Of a stretch of DNA of 47,314 bases, positions 9,089-18,299 are shown piece after piece (within the stretch, counting starts at the first letter, position 1; the number at the start of each line of letters is the position of its first letter). Origin of the DNA: Bacteroidaceae bacterium (GTDB taxonomy: Bacteria; Bacteroidota; Bacteroidia; Bacteroidales; Bacteroidaceae); assembly GCA_024401095.1 (NCBI GenBank), contig JAKSLR010000026.1:1-47314 (forward strand), written 5' to 3'. The position numbers and the translations under genes were made by a program. The notes beneath the pieces are model-generated. The model was not told where the DNA came from. It made no database searches and worked only from the letters and a program-made list of their open reading frames with translations.

Positions 9089-11569
9089 TTACTGTGGATC
9101 CACATCGCAATATGCCTGCAAGGAACGATTATTACTACATGCCAGTTGCAAAACTGTCTTTAACCCCTTGCGGACATTTTGCATAGGTGCTGTTACTTCT
9201 ATTTTTAGCACAATTTTTCGGATATACAAATTCTGGATTCTAGATATAACAGGCTTGTCAGGCCCAAGTACACGTTCTGTACCAAACATTTTCCGCAACT
9301 GCACAGCCATCCACTGTGCAACACTCTCTACCTCTTCTTCTTCTCTGTGTTTCATGTAAACATTTATCATACGATAAAAGGGAGGATATCGAAATGCCTC
9401 GCGTTCAGCCAATTGATGATCATACATACCGGCATAATCATTCGCAACAACTTGATTTATGATAGGCAAGTCAACATTACGCGCCTGCAAAATCACCAAT
9501 CCTCGATGGCCATGACGACCTGCACGTCCTGAGACCTGAGCCATCATCTGAAATGCTTTTTCATAAGACCTGAAATCTGGGTAATTCATCATCATGTCAG
9601 CATCTAGGATACCCACAACACTCACATTATCAAAATCAAGTCCTTTAGTAACCATCTGAGTTCCAATCAAGATATCTGTCTCTCCTTTTTGGAAATCACA
9701 GATAATCTTTTCATATGCAGATCTTGTTCTAGTCGTATCCAAGTCCATTCGGGCAATCTTTGCATCTGGGAAGATGTCTTGTATGAGGTCCTCTATCCGT
9801 TCTGTTCCGTAACCACGGTTAACAACTTCCTTACTTTCACATGCCGGACACATCTGTGGCTGTTGTATGGTATATCCGCAATAATGACAAGTTAGCAGAC
9901 GCAAACCTTTGTGATAGCTCAAACTCACATCACAGAATTTACATTTTGGAACCCAGCCACAAACCTTACACTCCACCATTGGAGCAAATCCTCTTCTGTT
10001 CTGAAAAAGAATAACTTGCTCTTTCTTTTCTAGAGCCTGTCGCATACAACTTAAAAGCGGAGCCGAAAAAGGGCCATTCATGTATTTCTTTTTCCGTTGT
10101 TCTTTGACATCAACCACTTGTATCTCAGGAAGCTCAATTCCTTGGTAACGTTCTTGAAGTGGGACATATGCATATTTCCCTTGATGCGCATAGTAATAGC
10201 TCTCTATACTAGGAGTTGCTGTTCCTAATAAAGTCTTAGCTCTACTTTGGCTGGCTAAAACAAGAGCTGCACTTCTAGCATGATATCTTGGTGCAGGGTC
10301 TTGCTGTTTATAGCTGTTTTCGTGTTCCTCATCTATAATTACAAGCCCCAACCGCTGGAAAGGAAGGAATACACTGGAACGTACCCCTAGAATAATATCA
10401 TATGGATGATCCGACAATTGTTTCTGCCAGATTTCAACACGTGTAGAATCAGGATACTTTGAGTGATATACCCCCACACGAGCCCCAAACACCTTACACA
10501 ATCGTTCGGTCAACTGGGTTGTCAGTGCTATTTCTGGGAGCAAATACAAGACCTGTTTTCCTGCCTCTAAAACCTGCTGGATAAGATGTGTATAGACTTC
10601 AGTCTTTCCACTTGATGTTACGCCATGTAGCAAGCATATATCCTTTTGAGAGAAAGCATTTAACACTCTATTATACGCTTGAGCCTGAGCAGCAGACAAA
10701 GTCTTTAGATGTATCTTTTCATCTGTTCCCAAAGCCAGACGTCCCACCTCGTAAGAATACAATTCCAGGATACTCTTGTCTATCAAACCTTTTAAGACAC
10801 CTGGACTAACATCAGATTGTTTCAGTAAATCCTGCCGAGAGACAGGGCAAACAGTTGCATGCTCTTCAAAAGAATCGAATTGAGCCATCTCTAGATACTT
10901 TAGAAAAAGCTCTTGCTGTTTCTTCGCTCTTTCCAAAGATTCTAATCTTGATTCTATTATATCTGCCCAGCCTGCATTTGACAAGATTTCGGATTCATGT
11001 GCCAAACGAACTCGAACCTCTATTCTTGGCTTATAGGCTTTACGAACCTCTTCTTTTAAAAAGATTGCCTGCTTTTCCAACAAAGAATGTATTGCAGGAA
11101 GCACGTTCTTGATACCTACAGCCTTCTGAATCTGCAGCACCGTCTGTTCCTGTCTTGAATACAATATGTCCCATATTTTCTGCTCACGAAGAGTCAAAGG
11201 AGAATCAGCCTCAAAATCGGGATTTAGTACCACCTTTGTTTCACTTTCCAGTTTCAACCCTGTTGGTAAAGCGGCACGATAGACATCACCCAAAGTACAT
11301 ATATAGTATTCTGCAATCCATTGCCACAGTTTCAGTTGCTGTGGTAATAATATGGAATGGTCGTCCACCATTTCCAAAATAGACTTTATCTCAAGATTTT
11401 CAGGTGCGTCATCATGAATGCGAATCACGATAGCAGTATATATTTTCTTCTGCCCAAATGGAACAATAACACGGTAACCGACCCCTACCTTACCCTGAAA
11501 TTCCGATGGAATTAAGTATGTATAGCAGTCGGCTAAAGCCAAAGGAAGTATTACATCTGCATATTGCAT
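9089..11569 (-). CDS. priA: Primosomal protein N' (replication restart helicase PriA)
   Basis: This superfamily 2 DNA helicase recognises stalled forks and reloads the replisome. The 826-aa protein shows the N-terminal 3'BD region (VILPLALADCYTYLIP), Walker A (LLHGVTSSGKTEV), a DEEH box (LVIIDEEHENSYKQ), and a zinc-binding insertion with paired cysteines (CKVCGWVPKCKFC, CHYCGY, CPAC). Motif VI is seen in QVSGRAGRHGHRG. It follows the barrel gene on the same strand after a 4-bp gap, so the two may be cotranscribed. Confidence 0.95.
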   Translation of the reverse strand: MQYADVILPLALADCYTYLIPSEFQGKVGVGYRVIVPFGQKKIYTAIVIRIHDDAPENLEIKSILEMVDDHSILLPQQLKLWQWIAEYYICTLGDVYRAALPTGLKLESETKVVLNPDFEADSPLTLREQKIWDILYSRQEQTVLQIQKAVGIKNVLPAIHSLLEKQAIFLKEEVRKAYKPRIEVRVRLAHESEILSNAGWADIIESRLESLERAKKQQELFLKYLEMAQFDSFEEHATVCPVSRQDLLKQSDVSPGVLKGLIDKSILELYSYEVGRLALGTDEKIHLKTLSAAQAQAYNRVLNAFSQKDICLLHGVTSSGKTEVYTHLIQQVLEAGKQVLYLLPEIALTTQLTERLCKVFGARVGVYHSKYPDSTRVEIWQKQLSDHPYDIILGVRSSVFLPFQRLGLVIIDEEHENSYKQQDPAPRYHARSAALVLASQSRAKTLLGTATPSIESYYYAHQGKYAYVPLQERYQGIELPEIQVVDVKEQRKKKYMNGPFSAPLLSCMRQALEKKEQVILFQNRRGFAPMVECKVCGWVPKCKFCDVSLSYHKGLRLLTCHYCGYTIQQPQMCPACESKEVVNRGYGTERIEDLIQDIFPDAKIARMDLDTTRTRSAYEKIICDFQKGETDILIGTQMVTKGLDFDNVSVVGILDADMMMNYPDFRSYEKAFQMMAQVSGRAGRHGHRGLVILQARNVDLPIINQVVANDYAGMYDHQLAEREAFRYPPFYRMINVYMKHREEEEVESVAQWMAVQLRKMFGTERVLGPDKPVISRIQNLYIRKIVLKIEVTAPMQNVRKGLKTVLQLACSNNRSLQAYCDVDPQ

Positions 11570-11573
11570 GGAA

Positions 11574-12170
11574 TCAGAAAAGCATAGTCAATCCTACACG
11601 CCAGGAATTTTTACGGTAATCAAAATTATTATCGGACAAGTCTTCGTCCTTTTCCTTACCTAAAATATTATAAGTTATTCCTAACTGAAGACGGTTAAGC
11701 AAGCGCAAGCCTGCACCCACATTCCAGCTCCTATTGTCTTTGTTGCATCGAAAAATTTCTCCATTGACAGAAATCAATGATTTATCATCTTCGCCTAATT
11801 GGTTATCAAACTGAAAGCCACCAGATAAATAGAAGGCCAACATTTTAGGTAATCCAATACACAATTTTAAATTCAACGGAATAGTTATGTAGTTTTTCCC
11901 AACTTTTTCAGAGCCACATTCCAGCTCATGATGAGTATACAGAACAGAACCATCAACTTTAATTCCCAAAGGCAAGCCAATCTCCAAGGTTGGTCCTGCA
12001 AACCATCCCTGTCTGCTAATCTCTGAGTCAAATGATCCTATTTTTTCTATCTCCAGTTCCTTCATAATAAGACCACCGCTAATGCCATGCTTGACACTCA
12101 ATTGCGCTTTGGAAGGAAGAGTATAAAGCAATGAAAAGAAAAGCAAAACGAAAAAGTACAATTTCTTCAT
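11574..12170 (-). CDS. Small outer-membrane beta-barrel protein (PorT-like)
   Basis: The start at 12170 gives a 198-aa protein with a clean signal peptide (MKKLYFFVLLFFSLLYTLPSKAQ) and alternating polar/hydrophobic strands (GPTLEIGLPLGIKVDGSVLYT, LKLCIGLPKMLAFYLSGGFQF) ending in RVGLTMLF. This is the usual look of an eight-stranded Bacteroidetes OMP_b-brl barrel with a terminal aromatic residue. The upstream extension to 12263 runs through a -7 element and the neighbouring terminator, so it is rejected. Its cargo or role is unknown. PorT itself serves type IX secretion, but sequence similarity at this level does not show that. Confidence 0.75.
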   Translation of the reverse strand: MKKLYFFVLLFFSLLYTLPSKAQLSVKHGISGGLIMKELEIEKIGSFDSEISRQGWFAGPTLEIGLPLGIKVDGSVLYTHHELECGSEKVGKNYITIPLNLKLCIGLPKMLAFYLSGGFQFDNQLGEDDKSLISVNGEIFRCNKDNRSWNVGAGLRLLNRLQLGITYNILGKEKDEDLSDNNFDYRKNSWRVGLTMLF

Positions 12171-12197
12171 AACGGTAGTAATCATTAATCTAGATTG

Positions 12198-12205
12198 CAA
12201 AGATA
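12198..12205 (-). promoter_or_regulatory. -7 element for the barrel gene
   Basis: The minus strand reads TATCTTTG, 28 nt before the start at 12170. The -33 region overlaps the GH3 terminator stem and shows no TTTG. Confidence 0.5.
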
Positions 12206-12219
12206 ATGAGAAAAAAACA

Positions 12220-12257
12220 AAAAGCGGGGAAAGATACGAAAATCTTTCCCCGCTTTT
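12220..12257 (-). terminator. Intrinsic terminator of the GH3 gene
   Basis: A perfect 16-bp stem (12220-12235 with 12242-12257; core AGCGGGGAAAGAT) and a 6-nt loop lie 22 nt beyond the GH3 stop. In the minus direction it is followed by a long T-rich tract, a textbook Rho-independent terminator. It also separates GH3 from the downstream barrel gene. Confidence 0.9.
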
Positions 12258-12278
12258 AATCAATTATATATTTTTCTA

Positions 12279-14594
12279 TTACAATTCCATATCAGGCTTA
12301 ACTACGTCATGGCACTGCTCAGAGAAAGACTTAGCCAACTTGAATGGAGCAGTAGCACGGATATCCTCTACACTTGCACCAAACTTAACGGTGTAGTTAC
12401 CAGCTGGAGCCTCCCAGCACTGGGTAGCCTCATTATATGATGCCAAACCATAAGCAGTTACGTTCATGGTCAGAGTCTGGCTTTCACCTGGCTGCAACTC
12501 CTTAGTCTTACCAAATGCCTTCAATTCCTGAGCTGGCTTCTCCAAACCACCTGCAGGAGCAGCAACGTACAGCTGAACAGCTTCCTTACCTGCTACCTTA
12601 CCGGTATTGGTTACAGTAATCTGTGCAGTGAAACCGTCCTTAGTTGGCTTAACAACTGGCTTGCTATAGCTGAAGGTAGTGTAGCTCAAACCGAAACCGA
12701 ATGGGTAAGATACCTCTACATTGTTAGTGTTGAAGTAACGGTAACCTACATTGATACCTTCAATGTGCTTAGTATAGTCTGTGAACTCAACAGGAGCCTG
12801 AGGACCACGGCCAAATCTCATCTGAGGAGCAGCAGCCTTTACGTTAGGATAGCTGTTGGTAGAAGGAACGTCAGCCAGAGCGATAGGCCAAGTCATGGTC
12901 AACTTACCAGAAGGGTTACCCTTACCAGTCAGCACGTCAGCTACAGAGTTACCACCTTCCTGACCTGGCTGCCATGCCAACAGAATAGCATCTGGCAGGC
13001 CCTTCCAAGAAGCAGTCTCCAATACATTACCCATGTTCAGGATAACAACAACCTTCTTACCCAAGAAGTGGAATGCCTCTGTTACGTCGATCAGCATCTG
13101 ACGCTCCTGATCGGTCAGGTTGAAGTCGTTTGCCTCGTGACGGTCAGCACCCTCACCAGCCTGACGGCCCAATGTGATGAATGCGATATCTGCAACCTTT
13201 GCCTCCTTGTCAATCAAGGTACGGGTTACCTCCATTTCTGGAAGAAGAGCCTTACCCCAACGACGACCAGCTGAATTTGCAGCAGCCTTAGCCTCACCGT
13301 ATGCCTTGTACTTCAGATAAAGATCCTTGGTTGTTTCAGTAACCTGAATACCAGCATTGGTCAAACCTTCCATCAAATCAACGGTATATGCCTTGTTTAC
13401 ATCACCTGAACCAGTACCACCAGCAATGAAGTCATAAGAAGTGATACCGAATACAGCAGCAGTCTTCACGTCCTTCAAAGGCAGAGTGTTATCATTGTTC
13501 TTCAGCAATACCATACCTTCCAGAGCAGCCTGACGGGTAACAGCAGCATGAGCCTTCAAATCAGGCTTGTTAGAGAACTTATAACCCTTGAAGCGTGGAG
13601 TCTGAACGATGTACTGCAACATGCGCTTTACGTTGCGATCTACGTCAGCCATTGGGAGAGAACCATCCTTCATAGCAGCAATGATGCGGTTGATCTCAGT
13701 CTGGTTACCAGGTTCCATCAAGTCGTTACCTGCGATAACAGCCTTTACAGTACCTTCCTTAGCACCCCAGTCGGTCATTACAATACCCTTGAAGCCCCAT
13801 TCATCACGCAAAATGGTAGTCAGCAAGCCCTTGCTCTGCTGAGCAAACTCACCATTAACCTGATTGTAAGAAGACATTACTGTCCAAGGATTAGACTCCT
13901 TAACAGCAATTTCAAAACCTTTCAGATAGATCTCACGGAGAGCACGCTGAGAAACAACCTCGTTAACAAAAGTACGGTTGGTTTCCTGTGAGTTTACAGC
14001 GAAGTGCTTGATAGAAGTACCTACACCCTGGCTCTGGATACCGCGAACATATGCAGCAGCAATCTTACCAGCTACAACAGGATCCTCTGAATAATACTCA
14101 AAGTTACGACCGCAAAGAGGAGAACGGTGAATGTTCATACCTGGAGCCAGCAATACGTCATTACCATACTCCAACACCTCGTTACCGATAGAATGTCCTA
14201 CCTCTTCTACCAACTCCTGGTTCCAAGTACAAGCCAAAAGAGTACCTACAGGGAAACCGGTGCAATAGAAAGTATCAGAAGTACCAGGACGGGTTGGGCT
14301 GATACGTACACCTGCAGGGCCATCAGTCAATACTGTGGCAGGAATGCCCAGGCGATCGATAGGACGAGTCATACCAGCAGCACCTGGAACCAAGTCTGCG
14401 TGCTGGCCCAACAAACCATTATTAGTCTCAGTTGACTGAGCACGGCTATAACCTACGAGCAGTGTAGCCTTTTCCTCCAATGTCATGGCCTTCAAGACCT
14501 CATCAACATTGTCAGCCTGTAATTTAACCTGTGCCTGCATGGAAGAAGCACAAGCCAACAGCATTACAGAAGCTGCGAACATCTTAAATTTCAT
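12279..14594 (-). CDS. Secreted beta-glucosidase, glycoside hydrolase family 3
   Basis: It is predicted to release terminal beta-linked glucose (or xylose) from oligosaccharides in the periplasm. The 771-aa protein has a signal peptide (MKFKMFAASVMLLACASSMQA), a GH3 N-terminal TIM barrel, a GH3 C-terminal domain and a fibronectin III-like C-terminal domain (VTNTGKVAGKEAVQLYV). The likely nucleophile is Asp275 in GIVMTDWGAKEG and the likely acid/base Glu481 in GEGADRHEAND. The start at 14594 is chosen because it begins the signal peptide. The gene is monocistronic, with a strong terminator. The exact sugar specificity cannot be read from sequence. Confidence 0.92.
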   Translation of the reverse strand: MKFKMFAASVMLLACASSMQAQVKLQADNVDEVLKAMTLEEKATLLVGYSRAQSTETNNGLLGQHADLVPGAAGMTRPIDRLGIPATVLTDGPAGVRISPTRPGTSDTFYCTGFPVGTLLACTWNQELVEEVGHSIGNEVLEYGNDVLLAPGMNIHRSPLCGRNFEYYSEDPVVAGKIAAAYVRGIQSQGVGTSIKHFAVNSQETNRTFVNEVVSQRALREIYLKGFEIAVKESNPWTVMSSYNQVNGEFAQQSKGLLTTILRDEWGFKGIVMTDWGAKEGTVKAVIAGNDLMEPGNQTEINRIIAAMKDGSLPMADVDRNVKRMLQYIVQTPRFKGYKFSNKPDLKAHAAVTRQAALEGMVLLKNNDNTLPLKDVKTAAVFGITSYDFIAGGTGSGDVNKAYTVDLMEGLTNAGIQVTETTKDLYLKYKAYGEAKAAANSAGRRWGKALLPEMEVTRTLIDKEAKVADIAFITLGRQAGEGADRHEANDFNLTDQERQMLIDVTEAFHFLGKKVVVILNMGNVLETASWKGLPDAILLAWQPGQEGGNSVADVLTGKGNPSGKLTMTWPIALADVPSTNSYPNVKAAAPQMRFGRGPQAPVEFTDYTKHIEGINVGYRYFNTNNVEVSYPFGFGLSYTTFSYSKPVVKPTKDGFTAQITVTNTGKVAGKEAVQLYVAAPAGGLEKPAQELKAFGKTKELQPGESQTLTMNVTAYGLASYNEATQCWEAPAGNYTVKFGASVEDIRATAPFKLAKSFSEQCHDVVKPDMEL

Positions 14595-14680
14595 AGTAAT
14601 TTTTATTTGGTTAAAAAAATGCAATTCTTTTGCAAATGTAGGACATTTCTTCTAATTACACAAAATTTCAACTCGATTAT

Positions 14681-14730
14681 TGTATTAAACGACACTCAGA
14701 TTCCTGTATTAAAAGTCCGTCAAGACGGAC
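14681..14730. promoter_or_regulatory. Direct repeats and palindrome in the 485-bp GH3 / TonB-receptor intergenic region
   Basis: The interval 14595-15079 has no gene. Its left half carries two copies of TGTATTAAA (14681-14689 and 14705-14713), 24 bp apart, then a 16-bp perfect palindrome GTCCGTCAAGACGGAC (14715-14730). The palindrome has no T-tract, so it looks more like an operator than a terminator. It could serve the GH3 gene, whose start is about 90 bp away. The right half holds the riboswitch promoter and leader. Function is inferred from structure only. Confidence 0.4.
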
Positions 14731-14813
14731 ATCTGCTTTCTTCACATAGCGTAACATATTAGCTAAACAATCTTCCTTTTCCTTCATCCATTAATTATTT
14801 CTACTATATTTAT

Positions 14814-14844
14814 TTTGTCATTATTATATAAAGATATAACTTTG
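14814..14844 (+). promoter_or_regulatory. Promoter of the plus-strand cobalamin operon
   Basis: TTTG (14814-14817) and TAACTTTG (14837-14844), separated by 19 nt, form an exact Bacteroidetes promoter. Transcription should start near 14851, just before the riboswitch aptamer. Confidence 0.75.
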
Positions 14845-14858
14845 CATCGGTTTTTGAA

Positions 14859-15007
14859 ACAGGGTACAAACTGTAACCTGTGAAAGGGAATCAGGTGTAA
14901 AACCTGGGCTGTTCCTGCAGCTGTAAGTCTTATACCCATAATCTAGCACCCCATGTGTCACTGCGAAAGCGGGAAGGCCGTTAGGTTAAAGACAAGCCAG
15001 AATACCT
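14859..15007 (+). ncRNA. Cobalamin riboswitch (aptamer 1)
   Basis: The leader contains the conserved cobalamin aptamer elements in order: AAGGGAATCAGGTGTAAAAC (14884-14903), CTGTTCCTGCAGCTGTAA near 14909-14926, CACTGCGAAAGCGGGAAGGC near 14959-14978, and the B12 box AAGCCAGAATACC (14994-15006). Adenosylcobalamin-type ligands normally shut down the downstream genes. It precedes a TonB receptor, a CbiK-like lipoprotein, a BtuF-like protein and split cbiA. Confidence 0.93.
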
Positions 15008-15028
15008 TCTTAAACCATATATTAAGAA

Positions 15029-15055
15029 AGAACCATCCCAGGAGATTGGGGTTCT
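15029..15055 (+). promoter_or_regulatory. Hairpin after riboswitch 1, candidate expression platform
   Basis: AGAACC (15029-15034) pairs with GGTTCT (15050-15055), presenting a loop with CCCAGGAGATTGG. The same core CCCAGGAGTTGG appears exactly 30 nt after the B12 box of riboswitch 2 as well, so it is probably part of the switch (perhaps the P13/L13 kissing-loop hairpin). It ends 25 nt before the GTG start of the receptor. Confidence 0.5.
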
Positions 15056-15079
15056 GGAAACAAATTATATCCACGAAAA

Positions 15080-17203
15080 GTGAAACATATTTTATCGCTC
15101 ATTTTCATCATGAGCTGTCTTGCTGTATCTGCTCAAGATAAGCAATATACATTGCCAGAGGTTGTTGTTACCGGAACAGGAACACAACATCTGTTGAAAG
15201 ACGTACCCGTGCAGACTGAGGTCATTTCACGGAAAGCCATTGAAAGTTATGGAGGTAAGTCATTGGAAGAAATTCTTGGTGGCCTCACAGCCTCTTTTGC
15301 CTTTAACGAAGGCGACATGGGCAGTCAACTCCAGTTAAACGGATTAGGTAATAATTACATTCTTATTTTAGTAGACGGGAAACGCCTTCATGGCGATAAC
15401 GGTGGAGAAAACGACCTAGGCCTGATAGACCCACATAATGTGGAAAGAATAGAAATTGTGAAAGGAGCCCAGAGTGCACTCTATGGAAGTGATGCTATAG
15501 CAGGCGTAATAAACATCATCACAAAAAAACATACAGATTCTGGCATCTATCTCGAAAACACCACTCGTTATGGCTCTTTCAATGATTTCAGACAGCACAA
15601 TGGCATCTCTTTAAAATATGGGAAACTTACCAGTTATACCAATTTCCAGATGCAACATACAGATGGCTGGCAAAACACATCGGAAGAACATACTGAAGGA
15701 ACAATCGTTCATGACAGTAAAAACAAAACTGTAAATCAGTATACCAATTGGCAGATTAGCGAACGCCTTTCTTATGATTTTTCCAATGCATTAAGCCTAT
15801 ATGCAGAAGGTTGGATCTACGGAAAGCGCATTTATCGCCCTACCGATGGAAATTATCCTAGCTGTGATGTTTATACTTATGACTTGATGTATAGAAATGC
15901 CAATGCATCAGCAGGAGGACAATTAAAATTAAACCAGACAGATTACATCACTTTTGATGTAGACTGGAACAAGCATGCATACTTTTACAAATATACCGAC
16001 ACGACATTGGAAGATGGGTATGATCCTAATGGGCAATTTACTAATTATTTCCCTTATTTTGCTGGACAGAAAAACTTACAAAGTGACCAGCAACGTACCC
16101 TTGCCACATTAAAAGGTATATTTTACCTGCCTGCCGAAAACACATTAAATATAGGTGGCGAATTCCGTTACGATTATTTAAATGCGCCAATGCGTGTAAA
16201 TACTGGTACTGCAAGTGATTGGACAGCCTCTATTTATGCCCAAGATGAGTTTAATCTATTGCGCTGGTTCAATCTTACAGCCGGAATCCGACTGAACCAA
16301 AACGGAGCCTTTGGTTTTAAAGCAACTCCTAAAATCAGTAGCATGATTTCTTTAGGTGATTTCAGAATTCGCATGGGCTGGAGCCAAGGATTCAAGACCC
16401 CTACCCCTAAAGAGTTGCATTATCGCTATTTGAGGCAGATGGGCAGCAAGACCTATTTCTATATGGGTAATGAAAACCTAAAAGCACAAACCAGTAACTA
16501 TTGGTCTACAGGATTGGAATACAGAAATCAGAAACTAACTGCATCGGTTACAGGGTACGTGAATAAACTGGAAGATATGATTACCCTTGTGAATATTCCC
16601 GTTAGTGAAATTCCTGTTGGATCCACTCAATTCTGGGGAGATGGCAGTTCTGAGATCATTCCTCGTATGTACAAAAACATGGAAGATGCAAAAACATATG
16701 GCATTGACGTGAACTTAAGCTACCAGATTTCTTCTGAATTATCGACCGGAGGGAACTATTCATACCTTGATACAAAAGCTCACATCTATGATGCAAAACA
16801 CAATAGACTAAATGAAGTGACTATTGATGGTATGGCACATCACAAATGGAATGCCTTTGTGAGTTGGAATCATCGCTTTTCTCCTGCTTATAAATTAACT
16901 GCAGGTCTTCACACTCGTGGTAGCAGTTTACGTTATTATCAAAATGATGGAAACGGAAAAGCATTCCAAATCTGGCGTCTTTCCACAACTCATGATTTAG
17001 GAAAAGCGAAAAAAGATATCAGCTATAAATTGGAACTAGGTATTGATAACATTTTTAATTATGTTGACAGGACTCCACTCCATTATCATTTAGGAACCAC
17101 CACTTCTGGTACCACTTTCTACGCAACATTTAGCATAAAATATAATACAGGAAAAAGAATTAAACATTTATCAACTAAAAAAGATAACTACGATGAAGAT
17201 TAA
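15080..17203 (+). CDS. TonB-dependent outer-membrane receptor, BtuB/heme-receptor-like
   Basis: A 707-aa receptor with signal peptide MKHILSLIFIMSCLAVSAQ, a TonB-box-like segment (TLPEVVVTGTGTQH), a plug domain (about 40-150, with LVDGKRLHGDNG and GAQSALYGSDAIAGVINIIT), then a 22-strand-type barrel. The C-terminus (TTFYATFSIKY plus a charged tail) is unusual in ending KKDNYDED. It starts with GTG, and no other start keeps the full signal peptide. It is the first gene behind cobalamin riboswitch 1 and overlaps the CbiK-like lipoprotein gene by 11 nt. The ligand is therefore probably a corrinoid or another tetrapyrrole. Which one cannot be told from sequence. Confidence 0.88.
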   Translation: MKHILSLIFIMSCLAVSAQDKQYTLPEVVVTGTGTQHLLKDVPVQTEVISRKAIESYGGKSLEEILGGLTASFAFNEGDMGSQLQLNGLGNNYILILVDGKRLHGDNGGENDLGLIDPHNVERIEIVKGAQSALYGSDAIAGVINIITKKHTDSGIYLENTTRYGSFNDFRQHNGISLKYGKLTSYTNFQMQHTDGWQNTSEEHTEGTIVHDSKNKTVNQYTNWQISERLSYDFSNALSLYAEGWIYGKRIYRPTDGNYPSCDVYTYDLMYRNANASAGGQLKLNQTDYITFDVDWNKHAYFYKYTDTTLEDGYDPNGQFTNYFPYFAGQKNLQSDQQRTLATLKGIFYLPAENTLNIGGEFRYDYLNAPMRVNTGTASDWTASIYAQDEFNLLRWFNLTAGIRLNQNGAFGFKATPKISSMISLGDFRIRMGWSQGFKTPTPKELHYRYLRQMGSKTYFYMGNENLKAQTSNYWSTGLEYRNQKLTASVTGYVNKLEDMITLVNIPVSEIPVGSTQFWGDGSSEIIPRMYKNMEDAKTYGIDVNLSYQISSELSTGGNYSYLDTKAHIYDAKHNRLNEVTIDGMAHHKWNAFVSWNHRFSPAYKLTAGLHTRGSSLRYYQNDGNGKAFQIWRLSTTHDLGKAKKDISYKLELGIDNIFNYVDRTPLHYHLGTTTSGTTFYATFSIKYNTGKRIKHLSTKKDNYDED

Positions 17204-18299
17204 ATCACTTTTGATTGCAATGGTTGCTGTAGCAGCTACTGCATTTACATTCGCATCTTGTTCTGATGACGATGATCCAGGGAACAATTACACCAAGTAC
17301 CAAACTGCAGTAGACCAAGAGGTTCAGGCACAGAAGAAAAAGAGCGGAAACAAGAAGGCTATTCTTCTGGTTGCATTTGGTTCTACCTGGCAGCAGGCTT
17401 TCGATGCTTTTGACAGCACAAAAGCTGCTTACGAAGCAGATTCTCGTTTTAAGGGATATGACGTTTTCGTTTCTTACAGTTCCGCAATCTGTATCAACCG
17501 TGCAGCTGCTGGTGAGCACAAAGCTGATGGTGCTCAGGTTCGTAACTATTATGCACCTAACTTCTGGCTGCATGCATTTGGTTCTGCACAATATGATGAG
17601 ATTTTAGTACAGTCTCTTCAGGTTATCCCTGGTGAGGAGTTTACACGTGTCATTAACTACATAAAGGACTTTGCCAACAACTATCTGGGCGATTTGGATG
17701 ACACATATTTGTCAAAGGTTACTTTGCGTCTGGGTGCTCCACTGCTTACAGACGTTGACACAGATGTTCCAGCTGTAGCAAATGCCTTGAATGCAGCTTA
17801 TGGTGAAAAGGCAAAGAAGGGTGTAGTTGCATTCATGGGTCATGGTAATCCTAATGACTATGACACTTATTCAGCAAATATCCGTTATACTCAGCTGGAA
17901 GAGGCTCTACAGGCTATTAACCCAAATTACTATGTTGGAACTGTAGATATGCCAGACAACTACAAGCAGAATGTTTGGGAGAGAATGGAAGAAAATGGCA
18001 TTCAGAACGGTATGGTATATCTACATCCTCTTATGTCTATCGCAGGTGACCACGCTCACAATGACATGGGTGGAGTTGGTGCAGAATACTGGGATGAAAG
18101 TGATCCTGAAAGCGAAGACAATAGCTGGTTTGAATTCTTCCGCAACAAGGGCTATAATCTGAATGAAAATGAGAGTATCCTTATGTACGGTTTGTTAGAG
18201 GTTCCTGGTGTACGTAACATTTGGATGAACCATACTGCCAACGCAATTGCTGATGAAGCGCTTGACGAGTACTATCACTCTATGTTCCCAGAAGAATAA
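17193..18299 (+). CDS. CbiK-like chelatase lipoprotein with surface-export signal
   Basis: A 368-aa protein of the anaerobic sirohydrochlorin cobaltochelatase (CbiK) family, but exported. The lipobox TFASC places the lipidated Cys at 23, followed directly by SDDDD, the Bacteroides-type lipoprotein surface-export signal. The metal-site histidines of CbiK are retained: His217 in FMGHGN and His287 in AGDHAHND. The position of the Salmonella CbiK catalytic Glu appears as Asp252 in GTVDM. A family relative, IhtB/FetB of Porphyromonas gingivalis, is a CbiK-like outer-membrane lipoprotein paired with a TonB receptor and linked to heme use. Here the gene overlaps a TonB receptor gene and is under a cobalamin riboswitch. 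It may therefore insert or remove a metal, or simply bind a tetrapyrrole, at the cell surface. Confidence 0.85.
   Translation: MKIKSLLIAMVAVAATAFTFASCSDDDDPGNNYTKYQTAVDQEVQAQKKKSGNKKAILLVAFGSTWQQAFDAFDSTKAAYEADSRFKGYDVFVSYSSAICINRAAAGEHKADGAQVRNYYAPNFWLHAFGSAQYDEILVQSLQVIPGEEFTRVINYIKDFANNYLGDLDDTYLSKVTLRLGAPLLTDVDTDVPAVANALNAAYGEKAKKGVVAFMGHGNPNDYDTYSANIRYTQLEEALQAINPNYYVGTVDMPDNYKQNVWERMEENGIQNGMVYLHPLMSIAGDHAHNDMGGVGAEYWDESDPESEDNSWFEFFRNKGYNLNENESILMYGLLEVPGVRNIWMNHTANAIADEALDEYYHSMFPEE

Noticed and set aside
12765..13991. Long plus-strand ORFs (169 and 147 aa) inside the GH3 gene
   Set aside because: They are antisense shadows of a clear GH3 enzyme. Their compositions (Ser/Thr/Leu-rich without domains) and lack of promoters give no support.
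14715..14730. Palindrome as a transcription terminator
   Set aside because: The two-base loop and absence of a T-tract on either side make termination unlikely.
15040..15044. AGGAG as a Shine-Dalgarno site for the TonB receptor
   Set aside because: It is 35 nt from the GTG start, too far for an RBS, and Bacteroidales seldom use such sites. Its repeat in riboswitch 2 suggests an RNA-structure role.
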